A stretch of DNA of 64,000 nucleotides, taken from positions 248,001 through 312,000 of the forward strand of contig JADNYV010000019.1 of the NCBI GenBank assembly GCA_015501055.1. Reading direction: 5' to 3'. Shown piece by piece: positions 34,357 through 46,237 of the stretch. The stretch's first letter is position 1; the number at the start of each line of letters is the position of its first letter. The notes beneath the pieces are model-generated. The model saw nothing but the letters and a program-made list of their open reading frames with translations, was not told where the DNA came from and searched no databases. Position numbers and translations under genes: made by a program. Origin of the DNA: Mucidula mucida (lineage: Eukaryota > Basidiomycota > Agaricomycetes > Agaricales > Physalacriaceae).

Positions 34357-35838
34357 TTAAAGCACCATGACCGCACCGACCATCGAGAGGAGCAGGGCAG
34401 ACCCTATTGAGAAGACCAATTGATCCCAGTGGTCCACCGACCGAAGGGAGAGGGCAGCATCGGATGTGTTGGAGGCGCCTAGACTTGAGCCCGACGTAGA
34501 TCCCCCAGTGGAATGGGAGGACTGAAGAAGCTATTCAGCCTGGATCACTCAAAATTTGCCAACGAAGACATACAGCATTTTTGGTGGTTGTAGTAGCAGC
34601 ACCTGTCGCTCCGACGCTGGTACCCGAGATAGCATGACTGTTACCTACAGTCGAGGTAGTCTGGCAATTCGACGACGAAGGAACAGGATGCGCAGGAGGC
34701 GTCGCTCCTTCGCCTTGGTGGAAGGTCGAGCCGTCATAGACACCCATTTGCTACCAATAGTTTCAGCTGACAGCACGTCGCTCTAAACTGCATATGGAAC
34801 GTACCAGGCCGCTGTCTCCATCACAGGACTCGAAAACACCAGCATCATAGTTGGCGGGCATATTCCATGCACAGCCCATCACGTCGTAGATGTGTTGACC
34901 TAGAAGCCGGTTAGCCGCTGTGTACTTGCCTTAGCGTACGAATACTTACACCAACCGGGGGCGTCAGCTCCAGCGGGGTTGCAGGCACGGAAACAGAACT
35001 GGTCGGCAGCCATAAAGTTTGTCCACTCATGAATCTGCTGAAGGTCCCCGAAAGCGCTGGAGAACACAAGGCCACCAATGGGGTTTCCTATGCGAAAAAA
35101 TGAGATGCCTAACCCGAACTAACCGGGAGATGCTTACCATTCCCATCAGCGCCGTGAGGATCCAACTCCCCTCCAGTATCGCCAGCGGGAATGTTCATCT
35201 TCGTGAGATCGCCAACTCCTGTGGTGAAATAATGAGGGAGGGCGCGTCAAATGAGAAAACAAAGGCCGTACCAGTGACCTGAACAAAGTCGGGAGTCTTG
35301 ACAAAGTGCGCGCCGGTGATTGCTCCGTCAGGGATGAGACGAGTACCATATCCTTCCTTAAACCGGTGTGAGAATTGTGCGCGATAAGAGAGACGAAACG
35401 CGTCCTACCTTGAGACACCACGCGACTTCAATTCGCTATCAAACAATAAGCGCCTGTATGCCCTGAAGCGAAGAGGGAACCGACCTCCGTGTTGCCAATC
35501 ACAGAGTCCGCACCCGGCTGAGGAGGCGCCCACAGACAGCTGTCAGAAACATAAGGATCGCACACGTGCGATGGGGAAGAATACGAACAAGTCATCGATA
35601 CTATTCACTGCAAAACAATAAGCTGAGACCTTTTTCAACGAAAGACTGCAGACGTACAGTAGGCATTTTGACACATAGATGTTTGGTTGAAACCATCGCC
35701 ACACTTGTTAGTGCCGGTTTGCCCCTCTTCAGTGGTTTCTGGAGCGGTATCGGGAAGGTATGTAGCGCTGTATTGAGCCCAAGCGCGTCCCAGAAGGAGA
35801 GACGCAGAAGTGAGAAGCGCAGTGCGCGAGGAAACCAT
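34357..35838 (-). CDS. macrofage activating glycoprotein (MAG) homolog, secreted and probably GPI-anchored
   Basis: Ten exons on the minus strand: 35658-35838, 35589-35607, 35485-35539, 35409-35435, 35272-35356, 35138-35218, 34950-35087, 34805-34899, 34574-34750, 34357-34521, giving 340 residues. Two exons are only 19 and 27 nt. A signal peptide (about residues 1-20, ending GRAWA) precedes QYSATYLPDTAPETTEEGQT. The middle has regularly spaced cysteines and conserved blocks NSIDDFCLWAPPQPG, AITGAHFVKTPDFVQVTG, GELDPHGADGNGNPIGG, FCFRACNPAGADAPGWC and HIYDVMGCAWNMPANY. The C-terminus is Ser/Thr-rich, then a hydrophobic stretch (LVFSIGSALLLSMVGAVMVL), the pattern of a GPI attachment signal. It is a cell-surface or wall protein common in mushrooms; its biochemical role is unknown. 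Confidence 0.85.
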
Positions 35839-36847
35839 GTTGGAAGAAGAAAGAGAAGATGCGGTCGTGAAAGAATAGAAGGAAGAATGGACAATGTTCA
35901 ATACCGGCGACAAGCAGCCTATATACCCAGTCGTGGGATGGTTTCAGGAATCAACGTGGTCTGGGACATAAGGGCATCCAGGAGTTCTAAGAATAGAGTA
36001 GAGCATCGCAATATTCGACTAGTCGGAAGCGCGGTGTGTCAAATTGTCTGAAAAGACCGTTGACAATGTCAGACAGTTGACCCCCTTCGTAAAGATTTAT
36101 TCGGGCGGAAGCGACGGGTGCGTAGGCGCGCTGAATGTCGACGTCAAAGTCGGACCTTAGCTGACGGCAGGCGTCGAAGACGGCAATAGTCAACCGTGTC
36201 GATATGATCGGCGCGAGGCAGGGCCGTCAGAGCCTCGAAGAATTTGAAAATGTGAGAGCGAGCTGAAGTTGAATCTGAGTTCCAATCAGGACTAGTACCT
36301 TCTGTCTCTTTCGTGGTGTCAATGTCATGCTCGTCGTGCGAAACGGTGCTTCGGAGACGAATTCGGTAGCAGACACCAAGGATCTCTGGACAAAAAGGTA
36401 CCCTCTTTCCTGCTGAGGAAAGGACACCACTTGTACGGCGCCTGGGATGCGCAAAAACGAATGGCAAGGAACCTTCTGGTTATATACGAATCGCGTTGTC
36501 TGTGCCGTTAATTGAATGCGCTTTCGCCAAGTTGTTCTGCGGTTTTACCACAAGAACTTTCAATTGCCGCTTCAAACAGCATTCTGCAGATCCTGATTCG
36601 CCCTCGAAAGCATGGTTCTCGTACTAGCTGCCTGACGTGTTCCCGAAGACCGCTGCCGTCGCGCACTCATTCCCATGTGCCCACCAACTCATTTCCTCAA
36701 TAGGAGCGTTATGGACGGGTGACCCATGGACGGATCTAATGGACGCGACTGTCATTCCCCGCTCCCCCACATTAGTTTGATCGATCGTTTCCTACGGCCC
36801 ATAGCATATAAGGATCAATGCAGGTCCGTCTTTTCTGCTCAACCGTC
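35839..36847. other. no supported gene
   Basis: About 1 kb between divergent genes. A minus frame of 107 codons (36144-36467) and an overlapping one are open but show no motif and no consistent exon chain. A TATA-like atataag lies at about 36807, roughly 40 bp before the P450 ATG. Confidence 0.4.
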
Positions 36848-38766
36848 ATGGCTACCGCAACACTCTTTGGGGTGAATCCTTTCACTCTCCTCCTCTGCTT
36901 ACTCTCTAGCTTCGTCATTGTTCACATTCTCATCTACGCCTTTGATGTACACCGCATTCGCAGCCATCCTGGTCCATTTTTGGCCAAGTTTTCAGATCTT
37001 TGGCTGGGTTGGGTTTCTTACCATGGTCACCGTTCGGAAGTAGTTCACGAAATGCACAAGAAGTACGGTAAGTAGTATGTACCCGTTCCTCGCTCATTCC
37101 TCGCTAAGCGGTGTCATGTACTTAGGTCCCTTCGTGCGCCTAGCGCCCAACCATGTGTCGGTAGCTGTTCCCGACGCGTTGAGCATCATTTACGGACACG
37201 GCAATGGTGCCTTGAAGTCGCCCTTTTACGACGCCTTTGTCTCAATTCAACGTGGACTTTTCAACACCCGTAACCGCCAGGATCATACGCGCAAACGCAA
37301 AATCATTTCCCACATATTTTCGCAAAAGAGTGTTTTAGAGTTTGAACCTCAAATTCGCACATATGTCGGTCAACTAATCGGCCAATGGGAACGGCTTTTC
37401 GACCTGTCCTTGAAAGGGCAGACGGGCTTGGCAGGCGAGGGCTGGTCAGGTCGTGACGGCCGCTTATGGCTTGATTGTCTTCCTTGTAAGTTCCTATTCA
37501 TAGACACCAAAAGACGCGTTCTGAATCGCGGACTTCTAGGGGCTAATTACCTTGCTTTCGATATTGTTGGCGATCTTGCGTTCGGTGCACCATTCGGTAT
37601 GATCATGGCTGCGAAAGATTCAGCCATTATTCCAAAAGACAACCAAGACGGTCTGAAGTCGTACGGACAACAGACTTCATGTGAAGTGAAAGAGATACCA
37701 GCAGTTAAGATTTTGAATGATCGCGGCGAGTTCTCAATGACGATGGGCGTTCTACCTGCTTCGTGGCGTCCGATTGCGCGAAAGCTTCCGATGTTCACTG
37801 TTGGTGGCCAGGCCGTCAAATCGCTGGCTGGCATAGCCATTATGGCGGTTGCGAAGCGTCTTGCTACACCCACGGATCGCAACGACCTTCTCAGCAAACT
37901 TCAGAATGGCACAGACGAAAACGTAAGCGAACTGATCGTACGTTGTATCGCTTACGATGGTTTGCCACTAGGGAAATCCCATGGGTTCAGAAGAATTGAC
38001 TGCTGAAGCCCTCACACTTCTTATTGCAGGGTCCGACACGACGTCCAAGTTCGTTTTGCCTTTCTCCGCCGTACTCTTATTGATTTCTCTGCTCTAGTTC
38101 GACCTGTGCAATCATCTATTACCTCGCTCGGAACCCTCATGTCCAAGAGAAACTACACCGAGAGCTTGATGACCGTCTAGACGAAGCAGTCGCTACCGCG
38201 GAGCAGGTTAAACATTTACCGTACCTCGACGCTTGCATTAACGAAGGTCTTCGATTACACTCAACCTCTGCCCTCGGACTGCCGCGAATCGTACCTAGCG
38301 GTGGATTAAGTATCCTCGGAAACTACTTCCCCGAAGGAACGATCCTTAGTGTACCCAGTTTTACAGTTCACCGCGACCCGACTATCTGGGGCGACGATGT
38401 TGAAGCATATCGACCGGAGCGGTGGTTCGAACAGGATCAGGCTGATATTCAGAAGACGTTCAATCCATTCTCTGTCGGCCCTCGGTGTGTTATGCGTGAG
38501 CCCATCGGGCCCTTTTACTCATGTCTATGTTTAGAGCGTGCGTGGGTCGGAATCTTGCCACTTTGGAGCTTCAGATTATCGTGGCAACCATCTTGCATCG
38601 GTTCGACTTCGTGTTGGAAGATCCGGATGCCGAGGTACGTCTGTTTCCTCGTCCTATAGATATCCGTACCTGATTGTTTTGCGCCTTATAGCTATCAACA
38701 AGGGAAGGGTTTTTGAGGAAACCCTTGGGATGCCGAGTGGGTATCAAACGACGCGACGTGATTTGA
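36848..38766 (+). CDS. cytochrome P450, CYP53-type benzoate 4-hydroxylase
   Basis: Seven exons: 36848-37067, 37126-37485, 37540-37922, 37972-38048, 38098-38484, 38535-38634, 38692-38766, giving 533 residues. After an N-terminal membrane anchor come HPGPFLAKFSDLWLGWVSYHGHRSEVVHEMHKKYG and GLFNTRNRQDHTRKRKIISHIFSQKSVLEFEP, both highly typical of CYP53. The oxygen-binding helix reads AGSDTTSNST, the ExxR is NEGLRLH, and the heme loop is FNPFSVGPRACVGRN with the ligand Cys. CYP53 enzymes hydroxylate benzoate at the para position in the ER, giving entry to the protocatechuate/beta-ketoadipate route and detoxifying wood phenolics. An upstream in-frame ATG at 36818 would add ten residues. Confidence 0.9.
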
Positions 38767-39084
38767 TGACCGAGCAAGAGTGCCACACACCACTGTATCA
38801 TCTCCATACTTGCCAGTAAGCATCGAAAGTTGTATATTGTACATTATCTATCTATCGTTTGGACTTCTCCGTCATGGACTGCGCTTCCTTTTATATGATG
38901 TCTGGATCGCTGGCAGATGACCGACAATAACTCAGAATAGTACAAAGTGCCACAGGCAATTCTCACGAACTACTGGCGTCGTCCGGCATTGTTTTTCCCT
39001 TCTTCTCCCATACCATGTCCTGACAGCTTTTTGTCTCGGACCACAACGATCCGCTCCAAGTCCTCCACCTACCACATCATAGTC
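38767..39084. other. intergenic spacer
   Basis: About 320 bp between two plus-strand genes with no recognised feature. Confidence 0.4.
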
Positions 39085-39719
39085 ATGCAGAATCAGGGTG
39101 GCCAATTCTTCTCCGCTGCGTCGTCCCCGCCTCTAGTTCTCGCGTTCCTTTCCATCGGGCTCTTCGGAGCAGGCATGATCGGCGTCTTTGGGTGGAGACG
39201 GCTACAGGTTGGGATGGTCGGAGGACGCGGTACAAACGTCGGTCCTCCATCCAAAGAACGACCCAAATTGTGGGATCTGTGGTCAGATAAAGCGATCTAT
39301 TCGCGCGATTCTCATATTCTGAATTGGCGTAACATGATGGTGGAGTACCTCTTCTTCGCCGTTTCTAGACGCGTATTTTGATCATGAATATTGCTTGACT
39401 ATAGCCGGTTTCTGCAATGACTATTAACGACCATCCGTCGTTACCGCCCAGAGGGCCTCCCACATTTTGCGAGTGGGTATCCCAGTGTTTGTCGCGTTTC
39501 CGAGACAGTCTTGTTAGAGATGAATCGCGGGTGGAGAAAGGGAAAGGAGAAGAGGAGAATATGAGGCTTCAGCTGACTGTGGTGATTGCGTTACCATCCG
39601 AGTCGCGCTGGAGAGAGAAACGATCGTCTACTCTTTCTTCCTGCTCTGCAGCAGAAAAGTCGGATGCCGTTGAATATGCGCTTGGGATACGCCACCTGCC
39701 TTGGTCCGAAGCCGGATGA
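39085..39719 (+). CDS. small single-pass membrane protein with acidic/charged tail
   Basis: Exons 39085-39339 and 39405-39719 are joined by a 65-nt intron; the product is 189 residues. The start MQNQGGQFFSAASSPPLVLAFLSIGLFGAGMIGVFGWRRL has one strong membrane helix right after the N-terminus, followed by PKLWDLW, a motif I associate with a basidiomycete family of small membrane proteins. After the intron the tail is Pro-rich, then charged (EKGKGEEENMRLQLTVVIALPS). The last 20 residues may be a wrong frame: another frame continues with PLNMRLGYATCLGPKP. Function unknown. Confidence 0.6.
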
Positions 39720-40115
39720 CAGCCTGCGAGTTGAAGACGAGGAGTATTATTTTATTTCTAACCTCTTTATCGTGTACGACACTCGTGAGTCTGGTACTAC
39801 GTACTGACTGCCTTGAGCATCTAATAGAGTAGTACTGCGGAGACTACTACTCGTTGTAAAAATGGCTCTTACCATTTCATTTTTTACAGTATGGCATTTA
39901 TGCGACGCGCCTATAATTGCGGGAACAAGCTCGAGATAGCGCTCCAAGGATCAGTGAATCTTCGCAGAGTTGCAGAACGTTCAATTCGAGATCATCACTG
40001 GCATGAAGTTGATGTACGCCAAAGCGCCGAAGACCTCGAGCCCAATCAGTGTAATGGCGGGCGCTCATTTTCTTTACGAAAGCACTCTAGGTAAGATGCT
40101 CAGTTCTGAAAAGAC
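39720..40115 (-). other. probable 3' part of the disrupted F-box/LRR gene
   Basis: On the minus strand from about 40105 to 39896 a frame is open for 70 codons (KKMSARHYTDWARGLRRFGV...). It would make a sensible last exon for the F-box/LRR gene whose left portion ends at 40116, but no splice pair I tried keeps the frame, so the true 3' end is unknown. Confidence 0.35.
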
Positions 40116-40586
40116 TCAAAAGCAAAACCCGCCTACATATTCATCACCTTGTGCAACGGAATTTGACTGTTCAATCCGTATGGATCGGTATGAGACGTGC
40201 AATTCCTCAATGTTCGGGAATGCGGCCGCAAGGAGGTCAAGTGCGGAAGGTGAGACCATTGTTAGGCACATAGACAACGATAGCAATGACCTGTCTTTGG
40301 TGAACAGGGCACTAAAGCGCTCTAGCTCGTTGTAGGACATGGGCGCGGAGATCAACCTGAGTTCCTTTAGAGATCCTGTAAATGAATGGAACAGTTCACT
40401 CATGAACCTGTTCCAGGATGATAACGCAAGTCCTCCGCAATGAAATGTGAGATGCTGTAGCTGAGCCTCGTCGCCGAATTTCATCGAGTCAAAGGAGGAC
40501 TCGAGGGGAATTTCCAGTTCATTTGTTCCGAATAGATCGGTAAATGCCTCGGACCCATCCGCTCGACGACCTTCAGCGTGAGAAGC
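40116..40586 (-). pseudogene. F-box/LRR gene, downstream part (left of the retrotransposon)
   Basis: This frame carries leucine-rich segments such as LQHLTFHCGGLAL, LKELRLISAP, LSLSMCLTMVSPSALDLLAAAFPNIEELHV. It is the continuation of the gene whose 5' part lies at 47120-47957: joining base 47120 to base 40586 on the minus strand continues the frame without any change. The 6.5-kb element between them has therefore split the gene at about codon 242. The last codons before the stop at 40116 may be intron sequence. Confidence 0.75.
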
Positions 40587-40789
40587 TCCGCGATAAGTCA
40601 TCGCGAGGTACGAGCGGTAAACTTATCTTAGGATAAGATAGTGCCGGGCCATCTAGGGCCGTAGTCATCTACTTCATACATGTACATACAACACGACAGC
40701 TTTACAATCCTTGGGGATACTACCTGTTGTGTTCTCCATCGTCGCGGTTACGCCTTCTGATCCTCGTTCTTTCCTGAAATTTCTTTTCT
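40587..40789 (+). repeat. split direct repeat A1 (left end of the element)
   Basis: 203 bp starting TCCGCGATAAG; the same sequence recurs at 46560-46762. Its outer base T is shared with the host junction, so the boundary is certain to about one base. Confidence 0.9.
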
Positions 40790-40926
40790 GTCCTTTCCTT
40801 CCTTGTTCAGCTGTGCTTTTCGTAAGGCAGTTGATTCAGGCTTCTATTCGTTAGGGCTTGCTATCGGTTGCCCTTCGTGGGGACTGATCCTTTTTTTCTG
40901 GACGACAAAATTTTCGCCTCGTCCCG

Positions 40927-42282
40927 ATGTCCGTAACTCAAGGCTCCCAGCAGCAAAATCCCGCCCCGCCGCCAGCACCGCCGCTATCGCCGCGCGTTCG
41001 TCGGACTCACACGACGCAGGCAATATGCGATATGTTCAAGAAACTCGATGTCACGCTCCGCTTGTCGAAGAACGCGGATATCGAGGTGGAAAATTTGGCG
41101 CGGGAGCAGAAGACGATGGATTTCACCATGGGTGTGGCTGGTGCGACGAGTGCTGGGTCACCTGCAGCTTCGTACATTTCATTCACGAAGGTGGAGGAGG
41201 CCGCGTTCTGTGAAACTGACTTCCTCTCCCACGTCAAGAAGGTCCCTACTTACGTCTGGAATGCGGTATCACTGTGGAAAGCGAAGGAGAAGAAGAAGAA
41301 GGAGGACGCGAAGGCGGTCGCCGATGCACCTAAGGATAACAAGTGCATGGACACGACGATGGAGGTGGCCAGGTTGCCCGGAGCTAAGATCGACGTCAAA
41401 TTTCATCAGGTTTTATATGATACTGAAGAAATCACTCCTCTCCCACAGTCTGTCTTCTCTAACGCCGCGCTGCGCTACATCTGGGAGCACGCTGCTACGC
41501 TTCCCACCATCAAGGCCAATCCTCAGCCCGGCTCTGTGGCCCGCCGTTATATTCTCAATGTCGATGAGCTTGTGAAGCGATTCGGCGACGATGTTCGCCC
41601 GTCGTACGGTCAGTACACTGAGTGCGCCCAAAATCGCCTCAGATTCTGCCGTTCAAGAGACAAGGCGGGCCCAAAGGGTCCTTGGGCGCTTCGCTGGGCT
41701 CAGCATTATTCATTCTTTGATGGGCTCACAGAGAAGATTGAGGAGTATGACGCTTGGGCTCCGGTGGAAGCGAAGCTGCGTCGCGAGTATGCAAGCATGC
41801 CGACGGCTTACGATGGCGCGTTCTATGAGCGTGAGTATTCGAATGCGTTGATTGCATTCAATGCTAGGAAGCAGGCAGAGCAGTTGGTTGCAGAGGCGTT
41901 GAAGAGAGAACGGGCTGACGTTGTGTCACGGTCGGGCAAGAATTCCTCCGCGCGAGGCTCCGCTGATGGAGCCTCGCGCAGTTCCTTTCGGGGTACACGC
42001 CGTGGTGAAGGCGAGGGAATCGCCCCCGTCTGTCTCATCTGCGGGGAGAAGGGACACGTATCCACTAATCACGCACAGAAGTCGAACACGAGGCCAATCT
42101 GGGGCATCCTACGTGACAAGAACATCGTCCATCCGACCTCGAGAGTCACCATCTGCTCATACTTCAATATCTATGGCTCCGGCAAGTGCAACCACAGCAA
42201 TGCTGACCGCCTCGACGTCTGCGCATGGTGCGGCTCTCGGGACCATCATGCCTTTGCCTACTCCTGTCGCCCCCGCACCTGA
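40927..42282 (+). CDS. element ORF1, Gag-like protein with zinc knuckle
   Basis: A 451-residue open frame without introns. The N-terminus is Pro-rich; the middle is helical and charged with a Lys cluster (KAKEKKKKEDAK). Near residue 375 lies a CCHC-like knuckle, CLICGEKGHVSTNH, and further Cys/His pairs follow (CSYFNIYGSGKCNHSNA, CAWCGSRDHH), the pattern of nucleic-acid-binding Gag proteins of DIRS-order elements. It overlaps the start of ORF2 (ATG at 42248) by 35 nt in a different frame. Confidence 0.82.
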   Translation: MSVTQGSQQQNPAPPPAPPLSPRVRRTHTTQAICDMFKKLDVTLRLSKNADIEVENLAREQKTMDFTMGVAGATSAGSPAASYISFTKVEEAAFCETDFLSHVKKVPTYVWNAVSLWKAKEKKKKEDAKAVADAPKDNKCMDTTMEVARLPGAKIDVKFHQVLYDTEEITPLPQSVFSNAALRYIWEHAATLPTIKANPQPGSVARRYILNVDELVKRFGDDVRPSYGQYTECAQNRLRFCRSRDKAGPKGPWALRWAQHYSFFDGLTEKIEEYDAWAPVEAKLRREYASMPTAYDGAFYEREYSNALIAFNARKQAEQLVAEALKRERADVVSRSGKNSSARGSADGASRSSFRGTRRGEGEGIAPVCLICGEKGHVSTNHAQKSNTRPIWGILRDKNIVHPTSRVTICSYFNIYGSGKCNHSNADRLDVCAWCGSRDHHAFAYSCRPRT

Positions 42283-44381
42283 GAGCGGACTCTCCTCCAC
42301 TCGTCCATTCCTTGCTTACACGAACTTTGCTGATACCATTCACCGACGATTGCCCCTCGCTCATTCTTCTGACTCTGATAATGAAATCTTCTCAAGAATT
42401 ATAACGCCCTACGACGCAGATGCTTTCGAACGCTTACTTGATCAACATAATTTAACATCCAGATATCCTCTTCTCTGCTCTAATCTTTGCAATGGATTTC
42501 CCCTCGGCCGCATGCCAATCCTCACTTCCACGATTATTATTCCGAACCATCCATCCTGCATCACCTACAAGCACGCGGTCAACAAGTATATCACAGACGA
42601 ACTCGCAGCAAATCGCATCTCTGGTCCTTTCTCGCGTTCAGACGTGGAGCGGATCCTGCATGGTCCGTTTCACTGTTCTCCTCTGATTGTCGCGCCGGCG
42701 TCGCAAGGCCCGGGTTTGCCTGACAAGTTGCGCGTGTGCCGCCACTTGTCGAAACGTTGTCATGAAGCTCTGGCAGTGAACGATTTCATCGACAAGGAGG
42801 ACTTCCCGACGCACTTTGACATGGCCCCTCGTGTTGAACAAATTGTGAGTAGTCTCTTTCGTGTTTAAGGGTATATAGCCTTTATTTCTTTATTTCCTTC
42901 TTCTTTTCGGGGGTGTGCTTCAGTGAAGTAGCTTGTTTTTTCCTCCTCGCAGGCGTGCTCGGTTGAGTCGTCATTGCTCCTACTCGCGGGCGTCCTCGGT
43001 TGAGGCGTCATGCTGCTCCCCGTGTGGGATGCAACCGAGCACTCCTGCGTGAGGCGTCTCATTCCTTCCTTCGAGCTGCGTCTCGCTTCCTCCTGTCGTG
43101 CCAGTTGGCTGACATTTCCTCTTCAGGTGGCGAATGCGCCTCCCGGTACTCAAGCATGTACCAAGGATATTGCGAAATTCCATCGCACCTGCCCGGTCCT
43201 TCCTGACCATAAACCCTTCTTGGTGTTCCAGGGTGATTATTTGCGTAGTGGTGCATTCTCCTCTTCTAACAACCTTTTGATAAGGCGACCCGGAGGACTT
43301 TTACATAGAGCACACTTTCCCGTTTGGTGCTGCATCTGCTAGCAGCAATGCCGGCATGATTGCGAACGCTCTGATGCATGTATGGGAGGCACAGGGTGTT
43401 GACGTCGGACTCAAGTATGAGGACGACATCAAGAATGTCCGTTACGCCACCCGTCTTGGCCCGGTCATAGCTGGCGTGTTTCGCTACGACTTCGATTATG
43501 AGGATATGATGGCCATGGTCGCGCCGCTCCTCACGCCATGGAACAATAAGGGTGATACAGACTTTGTCTTTCTGACTACTTTCATTGGCTACCTCTGGCA
43601 CTTCGCGGAGCGTTGGGTGGGGTTTACCGAGGAGAAACGCATGAAATTCCTGCAGCGCGCTGAGGTTTTCGCTGCCAGTTTCGCGGGTACTTCTTGCGCA
43701 CTCGAGGAAGTCAACAAGATCCACGGCTCTCTTTGCCACGTCGCCTTTGTTCACACAATCGGCACTGCATATCTCTCCTCCCTCTCCAACTTCGCCGCCT
43801 CTTTTAAGGGCAACGAGTTCGTTCGTCGACACCCTCCGCCATCAGTTATATCCGATGTCAAGTGGTGGGTGCAGAAGCTTTCTGTACCTAACTTCACACG
43901 TCCGCTGAAGGTACTGGGTCTGCCTAAGAACTTGCGTCTCTTTGCGGATGCCTCGACGTCGTGGGGAATTGGAATCCTCATTGGCGGCAAATGGGCCGCA
44001 TTTCGTCTTGTTCCAAACTGGTAGGAGTTGGCACCAGGTCGGGACATTGGTTGGCTCGAGACGATAGCCATCGAGATTCTACTCCTCTTCCTTCAGGCCA
44101 TGAAGGTCACCGACGCTCATCTCCTAATTCACTCCGATAACCAAGGGTCTATTGGATCTTTTCGAAAGGGCCGTTGCCCCAATCCGTTCATTAACCTCTC
44201 TATTCGTCGCTCCTTCACAACTCTCGTCGCAACCGGCATCTCTCCTGCCTACGAATATATTGAAACTTCTCTCAATCCGGCTGACCCCATCTCGCGCGGG
44301 GAATTTGGTCCGCCGGAGTTGAAACTACGCACTCGCATTGTGCTCCCAGAGGAGCTTCATGGACTCCTTGTCCATGTCTAG
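42248..44381 (+). CDS. element ORF2, reverse transcriptase-RNase H, interrupted by an in-frame TAG
   Basis: Three exons: 42248-42844, 43127-43232 and 43285 onward, with introns of 282 and 52 nt; phases agree. RT motifs include DKLRVCRHLSKR, NDFIDKEDFPTHFDMA, APPGTQACTKDIAKFHRTCPV, FPFGAASASSNAGM and the catalytic box YEDD at 43416-43427. RNase H follows with its acidic residues in LFADASTSWGIG, WLETIAIE and IHSDNQGS. Between the first and second of these a TAG at 44022-44024 interrupts the frame (RLVPNW, stop, ELAPGRDIGWLE) and the same frame then stays open to the stop at 44381. So this copy either needs readthrough or is dead. Confidence 0.8.
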
Positions 44382-46057
44382 TTCTCCGTTTAGTTTTGCG
44401 GCGCCGTTCGCCGCGGATGGTAGTGAGGGCGATGACTTTGAAGGGTCGTCGCCTCCGCGACTCACTTCCACCCAAATCCTCTCACCTCCTTCAGCCTCTC
44501 CACCTTCATTCCCATCTGTATTCAGCTTTGACTTCCGCTCATCGCCACCCGCCGCTGCACCGGCTCCTCCTCGTGGAGATCCATCTTTTAGATTTAAAAC
44601 TTCTCCCTTTGATCTCTCATCCGACGACCCACCGCCTACCACATCAACTTCTCCGCCTGTATCATTCTTTCCATCTCTCCCTACTTCTGCATCATCGGCC
44701 CCATCATCCAGCACTCTCCCTCTCTTTTCAGCTCCTCAAGTTGCGCAACCGACATCCTCTCGCAGCGCGGCACTCATTCCACGGCCTCTCACAAAGACAG
44801 CTCGCAAGCCGCGTCAGGCGGACCGCATCGCCAACAATGAACTTCGACCTCACATCCTGGCACCGGATCGCCTATTTGGATGGACATCCGAATACGCCCA
44901 GATCCACAAGAAGGCGTTGGACGACGAACTTCCTCCGGAACTAGTCGAGCTCGCTTTCATGTCGCTGCGCAATGCATACGCACCAAGTACGAAGGGGACT
45001 TACGCAGCGGGTATCCTGCGATTCAATCAGTTCTGCGACCTGCACAATATCTCCGAGTCTCAACGCATGCCGGCATCCTACGCGCTTTTGTGCGCCTTCA
45101 TCGGTCAGTACAAGGGCCAAGTTGGGGGTAACGCGGTGAAGAATTGGTTGTCGGGTATCAAGGCGTGGCATGACGTGAACGGCGCGCTGTGGTATGGTCA
45201 CCACCGCTGGGTCGAACTTGCGCGTGTTTCTGCCAGGAAAGAAGGCGCCTCTCACAAGCGTCCATTGCGTGCCCCGGTTTGATTGCACACTTGAAAGCGC
45301 TTCGTGAGGATCTTGATCTATCAAAACCCCGCGACGCGGCTGTCTGGGCGGTGGCGTCAGTCACTTTCTGGGGTTGTCGTCGACTTGGAGAAACTGTTGT
45401 TGCCAAGGTTTCAGACTTTGATGCAGCTTATCATGTTACACGCGGTGTGAAGTATGTTCTTCTACTCTTGGTCAAGAGTGAGATCTGACAATAAAGTTTA
45501 GTATCTCGTTTATTCAACGCGATGGCGTGTCATCTGCGAGTTTTCGGATTCCTTGGTCCAAGACTACTAAGGAGGCCGGGGCCGCTGTTATTCTTACCGC
45601 TCGACACGACGCACTTTGTCCAGTCGCCGCTCTTCGCAACCACCTCAAAGTCAACGCGTCAGTCACAAAGGAGGCGCCATTATTTGCCTACGCGGCATCA
45701 GGAAGCAGTTGGTCTCACCTCGCCAAACCCGCCTTTCTTGCCCGCTGTTACAAATGCTGGAAACATCATGTTCTCTACCACGTTCTCGGGCACAGTTTTA
45801 GGATTGGTGGGGCAGTTGAGCTGCTTCTGGCCGGAGTACCTCCAGAGACGGTCGCGGCCACAGGCGGGTGGACTTCACTCGCTTTCTTGCTCTACTGGCG
45901 TCGTATGGAAGAAATCATTCCTCTCTCCACATCAAAAGCTTATCGTCAATCTCATCTCGTCGACCTCGCCGCCACATTCGAGAAATTCCGTGTGGCTTGT
46001 AAAATACCTGCTGCTCTCATTGGTTCCTATGACGGATCCTTAGATGATTTAGATTAA
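44338..46057 (+). CDS. element ORF3, tyrosine recombinase, with a frameshift
   Basis: The frame opens at 44338 (or the ATG at 44362) with a Pro/Ser-rich leader, then RPHILAPDRLFGWTSEYAQIHKKAL and a core-binding domain (MSLRNAYAPSTKGTYAAGILRFNQFC). At about 45270-45282 the frame shifts and the catalytic domain continues in another frame: LKALREDLDLSKPRDAAVW, the first Arg in WGCRRLGE (about 45378), then after a 50-nt intron (45452-45501) the HxxR in LGHSFRIGG (45791) and the Tyr in FLLYWRR (45893). All four RHRY residues are thus present. The recombinase would insert circular cDNA. The shift probably inactivates this copy. Confidence 0.82.
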
Positions 46058-46237
46058 TACTTGCTTATGCTCATACATGCTCTTATGCTTACTGCTCTGC
46101 TTATATGTCTTATATTACGTGAATCGTTATTCAATTAGCTGTTTGTTGAACTTAACTTGCTCCTCGCTCAGCCTTTTGGTGGGGAAACTGGATTCGTTTC
46201 TCTGTCCGAATCAGTTGTTGTGAGCCTTCGCTCAGGT

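Noticed and set aside
40927..46057. LTR (gypsy/copia) retrotransposon
   Set aside because: No long terminal repeats flank the whole element, there is no integrase, and a tyrosine recombinase with split repeats is present instead.
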